From a virus: a stretch of DNA of 64,000 nt. The DNA lies in the IMG/VR virus record IMGVR_UViG_3300033148_006706, positions 62,001-126,000 of that record; one strand, written 5' to 3'. Positions 37,215 to 44,971 of the stretch are shown here, one piece after another. The translations under genes were made by a program, and so were the position numbers. Each line of letters opens with the position of its first letter. Positions within the stretch are counted from its first letter, which is position 1. The notes under the pieces are model-generated. The model was not told the origin of the DNA and made no database searches. It saw nothing but the letters and a program-made list of their open reading frames with translations.

Positions 37215-37951
37215 TTCTTCTTACCTGCTCTTCTTAATCGTGCCTCATAATTATAATAATCGGGGTGTTCTATGATTTTTTTTACAATATTATAAATAAA
37301 ATCATGAGTTTTTATCTTTCCTTTTTGTAGTAATTGCCACATATACTTAGCATTAGAATATTGATCATGTGGATCAACACGACCCCGATTTTTTATGTTT
37401 GCTTTATCACGAATTTTCTTAGGCAGATAGTCTGGAAAATATTCTCTATAATCGTTGGGAATAAATAAATCAGGTTTCATATAATAAAAGTCTATTCCAG
37501 TAAACCAAAGTTCTTTTGGATTATATTGTAAAAAATGTTCCATGATAATAGGGCCGTACAGTACGCCTTTTATTTTTTTGCTAAGTTTTGCTATTGTATC
37601 AGCAAGCGTAAATGTAGGAATGGTTTTAGAGTATTTATCAATAAGATTCCTCTGATTTGTTTTCATTCCTAATAATTTCACCCCATATTTATCTCTCCAT
37701 GTTTTTAAATACCCCGCCGGTTGCATTTCACGATTAAATTGTACATTCATACAAAGTATATCGCATCTCTTACCATAATTCTCCACATAAGCAACTTTAT
37801 CTAAAAGAAAAATAGCGCCGTTTGTTCTTATTACGCAATCGAAACTGTCTATTTCTTTACCGAGATATTTCCCTTGTAATATCGGAGACGGGCCAACAAA
37901 TATTACTCGTTTCTCTTCTACCTGCTGCTGTAATAACTTTTCTACGTTCAA
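37211..37951 (-). CDS. GT29/GT42-like sialyltransferase candidate
   Basis: 246 residues. RVIFVGPSPILQGKYLGKEI followed by DSFDCVIRTNGAI strongly resembles the L-sialylmotif layout of family 29 (VGNSGxL...G..ID..D.V.R.N.A). LWFTGIDFYYMK and a late VDPHDQYSNAKYMW, with a His in the place of the VS-motif-like region, also fit. It could use the CMP-sugar made by the NeuA-like enzyme. Overlaps both neighbours by 4 bases. Confidence 0.6.
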   Translation of the reverse strand: MNVEKLLQQQVEEKRVIFVGPSPILQGKYLGKEIDSFDCVIRTNGAIFLLDKVAYVENYGKRCDILCMNVQFNREMQPAGYLKTWRDKYGVKLLGMKTNQRNLIDKYSKTIPTFTLADTIAKLSKKIKGVLYGPIIMEHFLQYNPKELWFTGIDFYYMKPDLFIPNDYREYFPDYLPKKIRDKANIKNRGRVDPHDQYSNAKYMWQLLQKGKIKTHDFIYNIVKKIIEHPDYYNYEARLRRAGKKK

Positions 37952-38499
37952 TATTTCTTCCTTATAACACAGGATGTATCTTTAAATATTTCATCTGGAA
38001 ATTTAAGTACTTCATTAAAAGCCTTTCTGACTCCTGGATGATGCTTACTATTACTATAATCATGTAGCGCCAGGAAGCCATTTATTTTTAATTTTGGCCA
38101 CCATAAGCCAATATCTTCCTTTACATTAAGAAAATTATGATTAGCATCGATATAAATAAACATTAAAGAGTTATTTTGAAACATTTTACAAGCTTCTTTA
38201 CTTGTTGTTTTTATTTTATAAATATTAGAATACTTTTTACAAAGTTCATCAAATTGCTTTTCTACTATTTCCATAGGATATTTATATGAAGAAGCGTCAT
38301 TTTTATCATATCCGTTTTTCCAAGCATCAATCGCTATAACCTGATCAAAATTTTTTGCAAATATTTCTGTACTATCTCCTACGTAAGAGCCTATTTCTAC
38401 AACTTTGGCAATAGTAGGATCTATTCGCTTTACATAAGCACATAAATCTTGAAGTCCCGATTTTGCATTTCTAGCTTTTCGTATACTAATTTTTTCCAT
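37948..38499 (-). CDS. SAM-dependent methyltransferase (Methyltransf_24-like)
   Basis: 183 residues from ATG 38499 (GGAG six bases upstream; the longer frame from 38529 overlaps the previous gene and lacks an RBS). KVVEIGSYVGDST is the SAM-binding loop and AIDAW the acidic end of strand 2. MFIYIDANHNFLNVKEDI and GFLALHDYS match family 24 methyltransferases, often found in sugar O-methylation. The start overlaps the upstream stop (TAATG). Confidence 0.75.
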   Translation of the reverse strand: MEKISIRKARNAKSGLQDLCAYVKRIDPTIAKVVEIGSYVGDSTEIFAKNFDQVIAIDAWKNGYDKNDASSYKYPMEIVEKQFDELCKKYSNIYKIKTTSKEACKMFQNNSLMFIYIDANHNFLNVKEDIGLWWPKLKINGFLALHDYSNSKHHPGVRKAFNEVLKFPDEIFKDTSCVIRKKY

Positions 38500-39278
38500 T
38501 ATATCTCCATACGATAATAATACATCCAAAGTTCTTCTAATTCATCATACCCTTTATTTAATTTATCCCTAGGGGATTTATCCCAAGGCTTTTGACTTAC
38601 AAAGTGAAGTAGTCTTACTTTTTCGTTAGTTATTCTATACAATAAATCTCTATTTCTACTAAAGAAAATTTTATGTTTCTTACCTTTCCACATTCTCTTC
38701 TCACAATTATATTCTTTCGGAAGAATGTGAATCATCTTTTTAAAGTATTTATTAATAGCTTTTTGATCCGGCATTGAAAATCCCCGCCTTGAAAACTGTA
38801 AAATATTTTTATACAGCTTAAAGTCTAGATAGGGTTTATTTACAACAATGACGCCAGTATTTATTCCGCTTCGTAGATTATCGCTTCCTGATCCATAAGC
38901 CTGCACTCCCGCCAATCTTGCTCCACATCGAAAAAGTGGATTTAAATCTCCTAATGCAATAGTATCCATATCGATAAAAACAACTCTATCACAATCAGTA
39001 TAAGAAAAAATATCAAGTTTGTAATACGTATTTTTTAAACAATCGTCTGTTATTGACATATTAATGTGTTTATAATTTTCAAATCTTGGTTTTACAAACT
39101 CTACATTATCATGTAATAAAGAAGCCATATAACCTTTATTTGAATTAGAAAGCCCCATATCAATAAATCGCCATTTATAATTTAATATTTTGGGACTATT
39201 TTTTACCACCGATTTATAAAAAGCAATAAAGCCGGGCATAAACGCATTATCTATCATTGACAGTAGAATAATTTTCAC
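38499..39278 (-). CDS. GT8-like glycosyltransferase
   Basis: 259 residues. VVFIDMDTIALGDLNPLF contains the DxD metal motif of family 8 (glycogenin/LgtC type). SGINTGVIVVNK, MPDQKAINKYF and LLHFVSQKPW follow in the expected order, with the last His as metal ligand. It would retain the donor's anomeric configuration, typically using UDP-glucose or UDP-galactose; the donor here is unknown. Second gene of enzymes after neuB. Confidence 0.82.
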   Translation of the reverse strand: MKIILLSMIDNAFMPGFIAFYKSVVKNSPKILNYKWRFIDMGLSNSNKGYMASLLHDNVEFVKPRFENYKHINMSITDDCLKNTYYKLDIFSYTDCDRVVFIDMDTIALGDLNPLFRCGARLAGVQAYGSGSDNLRSGINTGVIVVNKPYLDFKLYKNILQFSRRGFSMPDQKAINKYFKKMIHILPKEYNCEKRMWKGKKHKIFFSRNRDLLYRITNEKVRLLHFVSQKPWDKSPRDKLNKGYDELEELWMYYYRMEI

Positions 39279-39280
39279 TC

Positions 39281-39532
39281 TTATATCTCTTCGTATGTCC
39301 TATTAAATATATCGATTTTACAGGGATAGAACTCTCCATTTACTCCTTGTATTACATAATTTCCTTTTTCACATTTCATGTCCCCCTCTAACGTTTTTAT
39401 AACTAAGGCATTACTTGACTCCACAGATAAATGACAATGAGATTTACAAAGTTTTTTTATCTCATCCAAATTATTTCCATCCCATCTTATTGCTTTCACA
39501 ATGATTGGCTTCTTTCTGAATTCTTTCCACAC
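39281..39532 (-). CDS. conserved small phage protein
   Basis: 83 residues. MWKEFRKKPIIVKAIRWDG and NYVIQGVNGEFYPCKIDIF match a widespread small phage/prophage family of unknown function (pattern G.WI..GV.GE.YPCK..IF). It has no evident link to glycan synthesis and sits as a passenger between neuB and the GT8 gene. Confidence 0.65.
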   Translation of the reverse strand: MWKEFRKKPIIVKAIRWDGNNLDEIKKLCKSHCHLSVESSNALVIKTLEGDMKCEKGNYVIQGVNGEFYPCKIDIFNRTYEEI

Positions 39533-39533
39533 T

Positions 39534-40388
39534 TTAATTACCTCCGATCCTTAAATTCTTTTTCTTCTCTTCTTCTCCTGGATATAATACTCTTGGCCCG
39601 TATCCTTTGGATAACCCCCTCTCAATATCTCTTACTCCTTTAACAAGCTCAAATAAACCATTAGGTTCAACTGAAGCTGCTTGATCACTACCCCACAGAT
39701 TATGATTCAACGTTATATGCTTTTCTATCCATGTAACTCCATACGCAAGCACTGCAAATGCATCTTTAATTCCGTAATAATGAGAGCTATAACCGATTTC
39801 TTTTCGAGGATACTTTTCTTTCAACCATTTTACATACTGTAAATATAAATCATCAATAGAAGTAGGATACACACTATTTGTATGCATAATAACATGAGGA
39901 TCTAATATATTAACAGCTTTTTCTATTTCCTCCTCAGTACTCATGCCCGTCGACATTATCCTATAATCAAATAAATCTCTACATAATTCAAGAAGTGCGT
40001 CGTTGGTAATAAGAGCAGATGGAATCTTTACAATATCCACAAATTTCTTCATGAAATAAGCGCTGTCTAAATCCCAAACCGATGCAAACCAGCCTATTCC
40101 ACAACTAAAACAATAATTATCAATTTCAGCATAATTGTCTTCATTAAATTCAATATCTTTTTTATATTGCAAATATGTAATAGGCTTTTGTCTCCAAGGT
40201 ACAATTTTTTCTTTATTTTTCTTATCTTCAGGAACGCAGATATCCGGATTTCTTTTCTGGAACTTTACATAATTACAATCTGCAGCACTAGCAATTGTAA
40301 TAAGTTTTCTAGCACTTTTAATAAACTCTAACTTATCATTTCCAAAGAATGCATTTAAGCCAATCTCAGCTATTATCTTAACTTCCAT
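39534..40388 (-). CDS. neuB: NeuB-like nonulosonic (sialic) acid synthase, catalytic barrel only
   Basis: 284 residues. KIIAEIGLNAFFGNDKLEF, YVKFQKRNPD, WFASVWDLDSAYFMKKF, KIPSALITN, MSTGMSTEEEI, IGYSSHYYG and WIEKHITLNHNLWGSDQAAS are consecutive landmarks of the NeuB TIM barrel that condenses phosphoenolpyruvate with an N-acyl-hexosamine. The C-terminal SAF (antifreeze-like) domain of about 60 residues that closes the site in NeuB is absent. It heads the glycan operon behind a promoter-like motif. The substrate (ManNAc or another 6-carbon sugar) is not known. No NeuC epimerase is in the window. Confidence 0.82.
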   Translation of the reverse strand: MEVKIIAEIGLNAFFGNDKLEFIKSARKLITIASAADCNYVKFQKRNPDICVPEDKKNKEKIVPWRQKPITYLQYKKDIEFNEDNYAEIDNYCFSCGIGWFASVWDLDSAYFMKKFVDIVKIPSALITNDALLELCRDLFDYRIMSTGMSTEEEIEKAVNILDPHVIMHTNSVYPTSIDDLYLQYVKWLKEKYPRKEIGYSSHYYGIKDAFAVLAYGVTWIEKHITLNHNLWGSDQAASVEPNGLFELVKGVRDIERGLSKGYGPRVLYPGEEEKKKNLRIGGN

Positions 40389-40425
40389 ATTATACTACTC
40401 CAAAGATAGAATAAAAAAATTTGAG

Positions 40426-40441
40426 TCTATTATATTAGTAT
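40426..40441 (-). promoter_or_regulatory. promoter-like ACTAATATAATA motif before neuB
   Basis: On the minus strand, TACTAATATAATAGAC lies about 40 bases upstream of the neuB ATG, with the RBS TTTGGAG between. It matches motifs before the sigma-like gene, the collar fibre and others. It is the best placed promoter candidate for the 12-kb glycan operon. Confidence 0.4.
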
Positions 40442-40448
40442 TTCTCTT

Positions 40449-41243
40449 CTACTGGCTTAAAATTATTTCGCTTGTAGATGTGAGATAATCGATTGGATTA
40501 ACAAGTTTCCCGTTTTTCCTAATTTCGTAATGAAGATGAATCCCATACGATTTTCCCGTATTTCCCATTAACCCAATTACTTGACCTCGTTTTACCTTTT
40601 GGCCTTCTCTTACATAAGTTCTACTCATGTGTGCATATAAAGTAGTATATCCGCCATTATGTTTAATCTTTACCATCTTTCCATATACAGGGTGCCAAAT
40701 CCAAACATCTGTAACTATTCCATCAGCGGTAGCTATTATCTTAGTCCTATCACTTGCAGTTATATCTATACCTTTATGAAAAAAGATCTCTTTTGTGAAA
40801 GGATAAATCCTATTACCAAATCCCGATGTAATTCTAACCTCCGGACTATAACATACAGGAAACACATTGGGAATATTATGAGTATACTCTTTCCTTTTAT
40901 CAAAGAAATTTTGAACATTATTTAAGAAGCTATCAAAGCTTCCTGTTCCATTTTTAATTGCTGTCACTAAATTTTCTATAGAGGTATTTTGTACAGTATT
41001 ATCAATACCGCCAATATTTATATATTGTTCCTTATTATAAAGAGAAACTACAATATCTTTAAGCGTTTCTCTATACTTAATTTGATTACTCTCCAAGTTG
41101 TTTATTTTCTTTTCTTTTTTCTCAAGTTCCTGTTTATATGCGGTTTCTTCTTTTCTTAATTTATTTTGATACCAAATATTTAAATCGATAATAAAAAATA
41201 TAAAAAAAAGAAAAAGAAATCTCCAAAATAATTTTTCATTCAT
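40449..41243 (-). CDS. membrane-anchored M23 metallopeptidase
   Basis: 264 residues. An N-terminal membrane helix (residues about 8-22, FWRFLFLFFIFFIIDLNIW) and a coiled coil (about 28-60) precede a LytM/M23 domain: TSGFGNRIYPFTKEIFFHKG, with HKGID as first metal site, GYTTLYAHM, and HLHYEI as HxH. It is separate from the lysis-cassette endolysin and is likely a peptidoglycan hydrolase displayed in the periplasm or carried in the virion. Confidence 0.82.
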   Translation of the reverse strand: MNEKLFWRFLFLFFIFFIIDLNIWYQNKLRKEETAYKQELEKKEKKINNLESNQIKYRETLKDIVVSLYNKEQYINIGGIDNTVQNTSIENLVTAIKNGTGSFDSFLNNVQNFFDKRKEYTHNIPNVFPVCYSPEVRITSGFGNRIYPFTKEIFFHKGIDITASDRTKIIATADGIVTDVWIWHPVYGKMVKIKHNGGYTTLYAHMSRTYVREGQKVKRGQVIGLMGNTGKSYGIHLHYEIRKNGKLVNPIDYLTSTSEIILSQ

Positions 41244-41256
41244 TTTAAAACCTCTC

Positions 41257-41700
41257 CTACAGGCGATTTAAAACTTTCACAACCTTTACAAAGTATCTGT
41301 TTCCTTGATGTACTTTGTAATTATTAGTAACTGCTTTAGGACCAATATTATAAGCCATAATGGCTTTTTCCCATGAATTAAAGTAAGTATATAGCCACTT
41401 AAGATATTTTAAACCCACCTCTATATTATGATAAGGGTTCCAGGGATTAAATTTCTTTTCTCTATTCCAGAATTTCTTTTCAAAATAACTTATATAAACA
41501 GGATTTAGTTGAAAGATACCGATATCCCCGGATACCCCTCTGATATTCCGCCAACCTGATTCTACTTCAATTATTGCAATTGCTATATCAGAGGGGATAT
41601 CATATTCTTTACATTTATCTATTGTAAAGTCTTTTAAAGGGGAACTAAAAGAATATAAATGAGTAAAAAAGTACAATAATATAACTACAAAATTCTTCAT
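41257..41700 (-). CDS. lytic transglycosylase (SLT family) with signal peptide
   Basis: 147 residues. The signal peptide MKNFVVILLYFFTHLYSFS is followed by IAIAIIEVESGWRN, whose Glu-Ser is the catalytic motif of soluble lytic transglycosylases, then GIFQLNP and ekaIMAYNIGP. It cleaves glycan strands of peptidoglycan. Paired with the adjacent M23 protein it forms an exported wall-degrading set transcribed away from the lysis cassette. Confidence 0.8.
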   Translation of the reverse strand: MKNFVVILLYFFTHLYSFSSPLKDFTIDKCKEYDIPSDIAIAIIEVESGWRNIRGVSGDIGIFQLNPVYISYFEKKFWNREKKFNPWNPYHNIEVGLKYLKWLYTYFNSWEKAIMAYNIGPKAVTNNYKVHQGNRYFVKVVKVLNRL

Positions 41701-41709
41701 TTTCCTATA

Positions 41710-42486
41710 TCACATATAAGCATGGTATGCTATCTTCTTATATAAATCCTCACTACATATTTCACAAAATCCAACATCTTTGATGAGGAACTTAGAAAGA
41801 TCTCTAACAAATTTTTTGTCTTTGATACTCATATACCAGTTAACATAAGAAACAGGTTTTTCTTTTTTATTAGAGAATTCGTTTCGATATTTATCATATT
41901 TAGAAATTGTTGATTGAGATAATCTCATCTTTATAAAAGTTTCATACTTCTTATATTTCTTATTATTGTGAAAAAATTGCAATAATAGATTATTTACAAT
42001 CTTTCTTTTATCGTATTCGATCTTTTTATATGTCGCTAGATGATTATCAATGTAATCTTCAAAATTTAAATTATTTTCCTCATCGATCACAGAATCTTTA
42101 TTTAGACACGATAATCTTAACTTTCTATATATTCCCTGTTCATAATCTAATTTTACAAATGAATGGTTTTTCATCTCTGTTTTGAAAAACTTCTTAGCCT
42201 CATTCATTAACTTCATTTTAAAGATATTTGTTATATCAAAATTATCATCTATTTTATTAACATCAATATATTTAACAACTTCATTTAATATAAGATAAGC
42301 TTCCATTTTAAAATCTTGGAAATCGTCATAATTTTTTGTCCATTTCAGTAATTTCCCGCTTACCTTATTAACTAAAGGTTGATACTTTTGCCATAGCTTT
42401 TCCATATTATATTTGACATTCTTATTATTCTTAATTTCTTTTATTAATTGTTTATCGCTTTTAATTTCTTCTTTTATCTTTCTCAT
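41710..42486 (-). CDS. sigma-factor-like protein (candidate late sigma)
   Basis: 258 residues. LWQKYQPLVNKVSGKLLK and DFQDFKMEAYLILNEVVKYI followed by ITNIFKMKLMNEAKKFFK resemble sigma-70 region 2 (core-binding and -10-reading helices), with spacing as in phage sigma factors such as T4 gp55. The C-terminal part has a possible region 4-like helix pair (RLSQSTISKYDKYRNEF). It has its own ACTAATAT motif and RBS. It may direct host RNA polymerase to phage promoters; that is inference. Confidence 0.55.
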   Translation of the reverse strand: MRKIKEEIKSDKQLIKEIKNNKNVKYNMEKLWQKYQPLVNKVSGKLLKWTKNYDDFQDFKMEAYLILNEVVKYIDVNKIDDNFDITNIFKMKLMNEAKKFFKTEMKNHSFVKLDYEQGIYRKLRLSCLNKDSVIDEENNLNFEDYIDNHLATYKKIEYDKRKIVNNLLLQFFHNNKKYKKYETFIKMRLSQSTISKYDKYRNEFSNKKEKPVSYVNWYMSIKDKKFVRDLSKFLIKDVGFCEICSEDLYKKIAYHAYM

Positions 42487-42487
42487 T

Positions 42488-42505
42488 TTCTTCTCCTTAA
42501 AATTA
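42488..42505 (-). promoter_or_regulatory. ACTAATATAAT motif and RBS before the sigma-like gene
   Basis: On the minus strand, GACTAATATAATTTTAAGGAG leads into the start at 42486. The first 11 bases match the recurrent motif. If the sigma-like protein reads this motif, the gene could be autoregulated. Confidence 0.35.
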
Positions 42506-42553
42506 TATTAGTCATAAGTTATAAGCTCCTAAAAAAATGATTTGCATAACTTT

Positions 42554-42775
42554 TCATGAAATACCCCCTATTATCGAGGGATATTCCCCTTCTATATATG
42601 TATTTGTCAAAGTAGAATTATCAGAAAACTGTTGCCTTACTCCGACAAACAATTTGCCTTTTGGAGTTTTACCTCTAAAGGTTATTTCAATAACTTCTTT
42701 CATTTGGCCAAAACAATTGGGAAGTATATCCCCAATTGTTATATTTTCAATGTCTTCTTTAGAAAACCTTTTCAT
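42554..42775 (-). CDS. hypothetical protein (73 residues)
   Basis: Starts at 42775 with AAGGAGG seven bases upstream. Small beta-rich product (DILPNCFGQMKEVIEITF..GKLFVGVRQQF) resembling tiny phage modulators but without a recognised family. Lies between the VWA gene and the sigma-like gene. Confidence 0.55.
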   Translation of the reverse strand: MKRFSKEDIENITIGDILPNCFGQMKEVIEITFRGKTPKGKLFVGVRQQFSDNSTLTNTYIEGEYPSIIGGIS

Positions 42776-42796
42776 ATTATCCTCCTTGTAATCAAT

Positions 42797-43366
42797 TTAT
42801 TCTAACAGTTTAATTTCTTTTTTAATTTCCTTCTCTAACAAAAGAGAAGTATCTTTAGTGTTTACTGTAGTTTGACGTCCTCCGGTAATTTCTGCAAGCT
42901 TTTTCATAAACTCTTCTCCTTTATCTCCACCAGGGCCAATATAAATAATATTGACTGGCGTTGCAAGTTTAAGCGCTTCTTCTATTGCTTGAGATTCAGA
43001 ATCGGGTAAGCCATCGCTAATAACAATTATTGTTTGTCTTTTACTCCGCGGCAATGTCGTACATAAACGGAAAGCTTCTGCCATATTTGTTTCTCCTGCT
43101 GGAAATGTTTCAATTCCTAGACAAGCGCTTTCTGAAAATGAAATATATGATGCCCTTGGATAGTCTTGAATTGCTTCCATTAAAGCATCAAACTTGGATT
43201 TACCCTTCACATATTCTGACATCGATCCAGAGCAATCAAGCAATAAAGTTAAACTTGATTGCGCTTCAATTCTTTTCTTTTCTTTTTTTATGTCAGCTAA
43301 ACCTTTTTTTAAGCTATCTGACAATGATAGCATTGAATCTTTTTTAAAAACTAAAGCTTTTTTCAT
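42797..43366 (-). CDS. von Willebrand factor A (VWA) domain protein
   Basis: 189 residues. A single VWA domain with a complete MIDAS metal site: SLTLLLDCSGSMSE (DxSxS) near residue 43, GETNMAEAF (Thr), and VISDGLPDS (Asp). A short helical N-terminus precedes it. VWA domains bind partners through the bound metal. No AAA ATPase or TROVE domain neighbours it in the usual way. The partner may be the overlapping upstream gene product at 43363-43947. Function unknown. Confidence 0.75.
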   Translation of the reverse strand: MKKALVFKKDSMLSLSDSLKKGLADIKKEKKRIEAQSSLTLLLDCSGSMSEYVKGKSKFDALMEAIQDYPRASYISFSESACLGIETFPAGETNMAEAFRLCTTLPRSKRQTIIVISDGLPDSESQAIEEALKLATPVNIIYIGPGGDKGEEFMKKLAEITGGRQTTVNTKDTSLLLEKEIKKEIKLLE

Positions 43367-43947
43367 ATTTCTACCCTCTCTTCTATTTCATTTAATATTT
43401 TATTGCATAATACAAAGAGCCGATCAATACAAGCCTCTAATTCTCCCTCGCTGTCAGTACTCTCAGCTCTCGCTATTATGCTTGAAATTTTTTCAAATTG
43501 CCTCTCAGCTTTTTCAATAAATTCATCATCAATTAGGTCTTGAAAATAACAATGTTTAACAAGCGTGAGAAGATTAATAGGAATATATTCAATGTCTTTC
43601 TTTTTTATTGAGTATTTGGCTTTCGCTATTACAGCAGGCAATGGCCTAATTATTTCAAAGTTTTCATGCATAAAAACTCTATGAGTCCCCGTATGAGAAA
43701 GCCATTTATTCTTTTTATCTACAATACAAAAGGCTGGAGGCGGCCTATCATTCCTTTTTTGAAGAGGATAAAATCTAAAAGATCTTCTTCCTCTTGAATT
43801 TAAACTGCACACGATAAAGACCCTTCTGGTATAAAATTCCTTTAAATTTGGAGTCCATACCATCGGATCTGATTCATGATTCGGAACAATTTTAGTACAT
43901 GCGGTTGCCACGAACTTAGACGGATTCTCTTTATCAAATGTAAACAT
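43363..43947 (-). CDS. hypothetical protein coupled to the VWA gene
   Basis: 194 residues from ATG 43947 (GGAG eight bases upstream; the longer frame from a GTG at 43977 is rejected). It has a beta-rich N-terminal half (MFTFDKENPSKFVATAC, RRSFRFYPLQKR) and a helical C-terminus. Overlaps the VWA start by 4 bases, suggesting the two proteins act together. No family was recognised. Confidence 0.6.
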   Translation of the reverse strand: MFTFDKENPSKFVATACTKIVPNHESDPMVWTPNLKEFYTRRVFIVCSLNSRGRRSFRFYPLQKRNDRPPPAFCIVDKKNKWLSHTGTHRVFMHENFEIIRPLPAVIAKAKYSIKKKDIEYIPINLLTLVKHCYFQDLIDDEFIEKAERQFEKISSIIARAESTDSEGELEACIDRLFVLCNKILNEIEERVEI

Positions 43948-44209
43948 GAAACCGTCTCCATTTTGCACTTTTCCCACGAGGCAGGCCTTTCTGTGGCCTC
44001 CAAAATCCTTCTGCTCGTGCTAATCGATACATGTATCGATCAACTGCTCGAGCCAGATCAACTGATTTTTCAGTAACTTCACAACAAGCTAAACTTACTT
44101 GTTGCCTAAAATCTTGAGGCATTTCTTCTTCTAACCACCGCCATCGTCGATAAGCGATGGCAAGAGCATAGGGAAAATGTGGACGAGGGTCATTGTATAT
44201 CTTCTTCAT
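43934..44209 (-). CDS. hypothetical basic/aromatic protein (91 residues)
   Basis: RBS AAGGAGG. The product is rich in Arg, Trp and Tyr (YRRWRWLEEEMP, DRYMYRLARAEGFWRP), helical in the middle, with a basic C-terminus GKSAKWRRFHVYI. Overlaps the next gene by 14 bases. Function unknown. Confidence 0.55.
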   Translation of the reverse strand: MKKIYNDPRPHFPYALAIAYRRWRWLEEEMPQDFRQQVSLACCEVTEKSVDLARAVDRYMYRLARAEGFWRPQKGLPRGKSAKWRRFHVYI

Positions 44210-44246
44210 TTTATTTTCCTCCTTAACATCATTTAATTTTTAGGAA

Positions 44247-44552
44247 TTAAATTCCAGATAGCTTTCTTTTTATTTTCAAATGCGATTCATACAGACAGCG
44301 AATCTTTCCTTGATTGTCAATTCTAAGCAAAGCTTCACCAAGCGTATTTTCAGTACCAAAAGTCTCTCTTATTCCATTACATTCTTTGTAAATTCTCCAG
44401 AAGAATTTGGTTTTATAACCATCCCAGTTACCTGATCGGGAAATGATTCTAGATTCTTTAATGATTTCATATCCACGGAAGTACCATTTCCCGTTTTTTC
44501 TTTTAGCTTCTTTTTTTAATTCCTTGATTTTAGTCTTATCATTGTCATTCAT
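44247..44552 (-). CDS. hypothetical basic protein (101 residues)
   Basis: RBS AAAGGAGAG seven bases before the ATG. Lys-rich start (KIKELKKEAKRKNGKWYFRG) and an integrase-arm-like beta pattern (WRIYKECNGIRETFGTENTLGEALLRID), but no firm family. First gene after tRNA-like element E1. Confidence 0.55.
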   Translation of the reverse strand: MNDNDKTKIKELKKEAKRKNGKWYFRGYEIIKESRIISRSGNWDGYKTKFFWRIYKECNGIRETFGTENTLGEALLRIDNQGKIRCLYESHLKIKRKLSGI

Positions 44553-44600
44553 TTTTCTCTCCTTTACATTTTAAATTCATTAGTTATAATACTACATTCT

Positions 44601-44663
44601 GCTTACAATGTAAATATATAACTGCACCTGGAAATTAAACTGGGGCTAGCCACCAGGATAGCT
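44601..44663 (-). ncRNA. tRNA-like intergenic element E1 (degenerate)
   Basis: Minus-strand copy of the repeated element, beginning 3 bases after the stop of the gene at 44667. It keeps CCTGGTGGCTAG (D-loop-like), a T-loop-like TTTAATT and the terminal TTACATTGTAA hairpin, and is the same 66-base length as E4. Pairing in the acceptor-like stem is partly lost, so this copy is degenerate. Confidence 0.5.
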
Positions 44664-44666
44664 ATT

Positions 44667-44945
44667 CTATAAAATAACTACATCAGCATCGACGGGCTCA
44701 TATAAAACCACATGCCCGCTGGCTTCTTCAATACTCTTGACAGAAGCTCCCGCCCAGCCAAACGGGCCTCCGACTCCGAAAGGGTCAATTTTAATAGCAT
44801 TGAAAAAATCAACGCTATCCATGCCTTCCCAAACCTTGTTGTCATCAACAAAGAAAACTGCGTAAACATCTTCGCCCTTGTCGACGACTTGATCTTTTAT
44901 TACTGTGTCATACTGCACAGTAAATTTCACTGCTACCTTTTTCAT
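44667..44945 (-). CDS. hypothetical protein (92 residues)
   Basis: Start ATG 44945 has AAGGAGAG upstream. The longer frame to 44996 reads through tRNA-like element E2 and is rejected. Product MKKVAVKFTVQYDTVIKD... has a small beta fold with DVYAVFFVDDNKVWEGMDSV and a glycine-rich loop. Function unknown. Confidence 0.6.
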   Translation of the reverse strand: MKKVAVKFTVQYDTVIKDQVVDKGEDVYAVFFVDDNKVWEGMDSVDFFNAIKIDPFGVGGPFGWAGASVKSIEEASGHVVLYEPVDADVVIL

Positions 44946-44971
44946 TTTTTCTCTCCTTATCATAATATTCT

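Noticed and set aside
42797-43366. VWA protein as an Rsr/Ro60 homologue with YrlA-type RNA
   Set aside because: It lacks the HEAT-repeat TROVE ring and is only 189 residues, so a direct Ro60 relation cannot be claimed.
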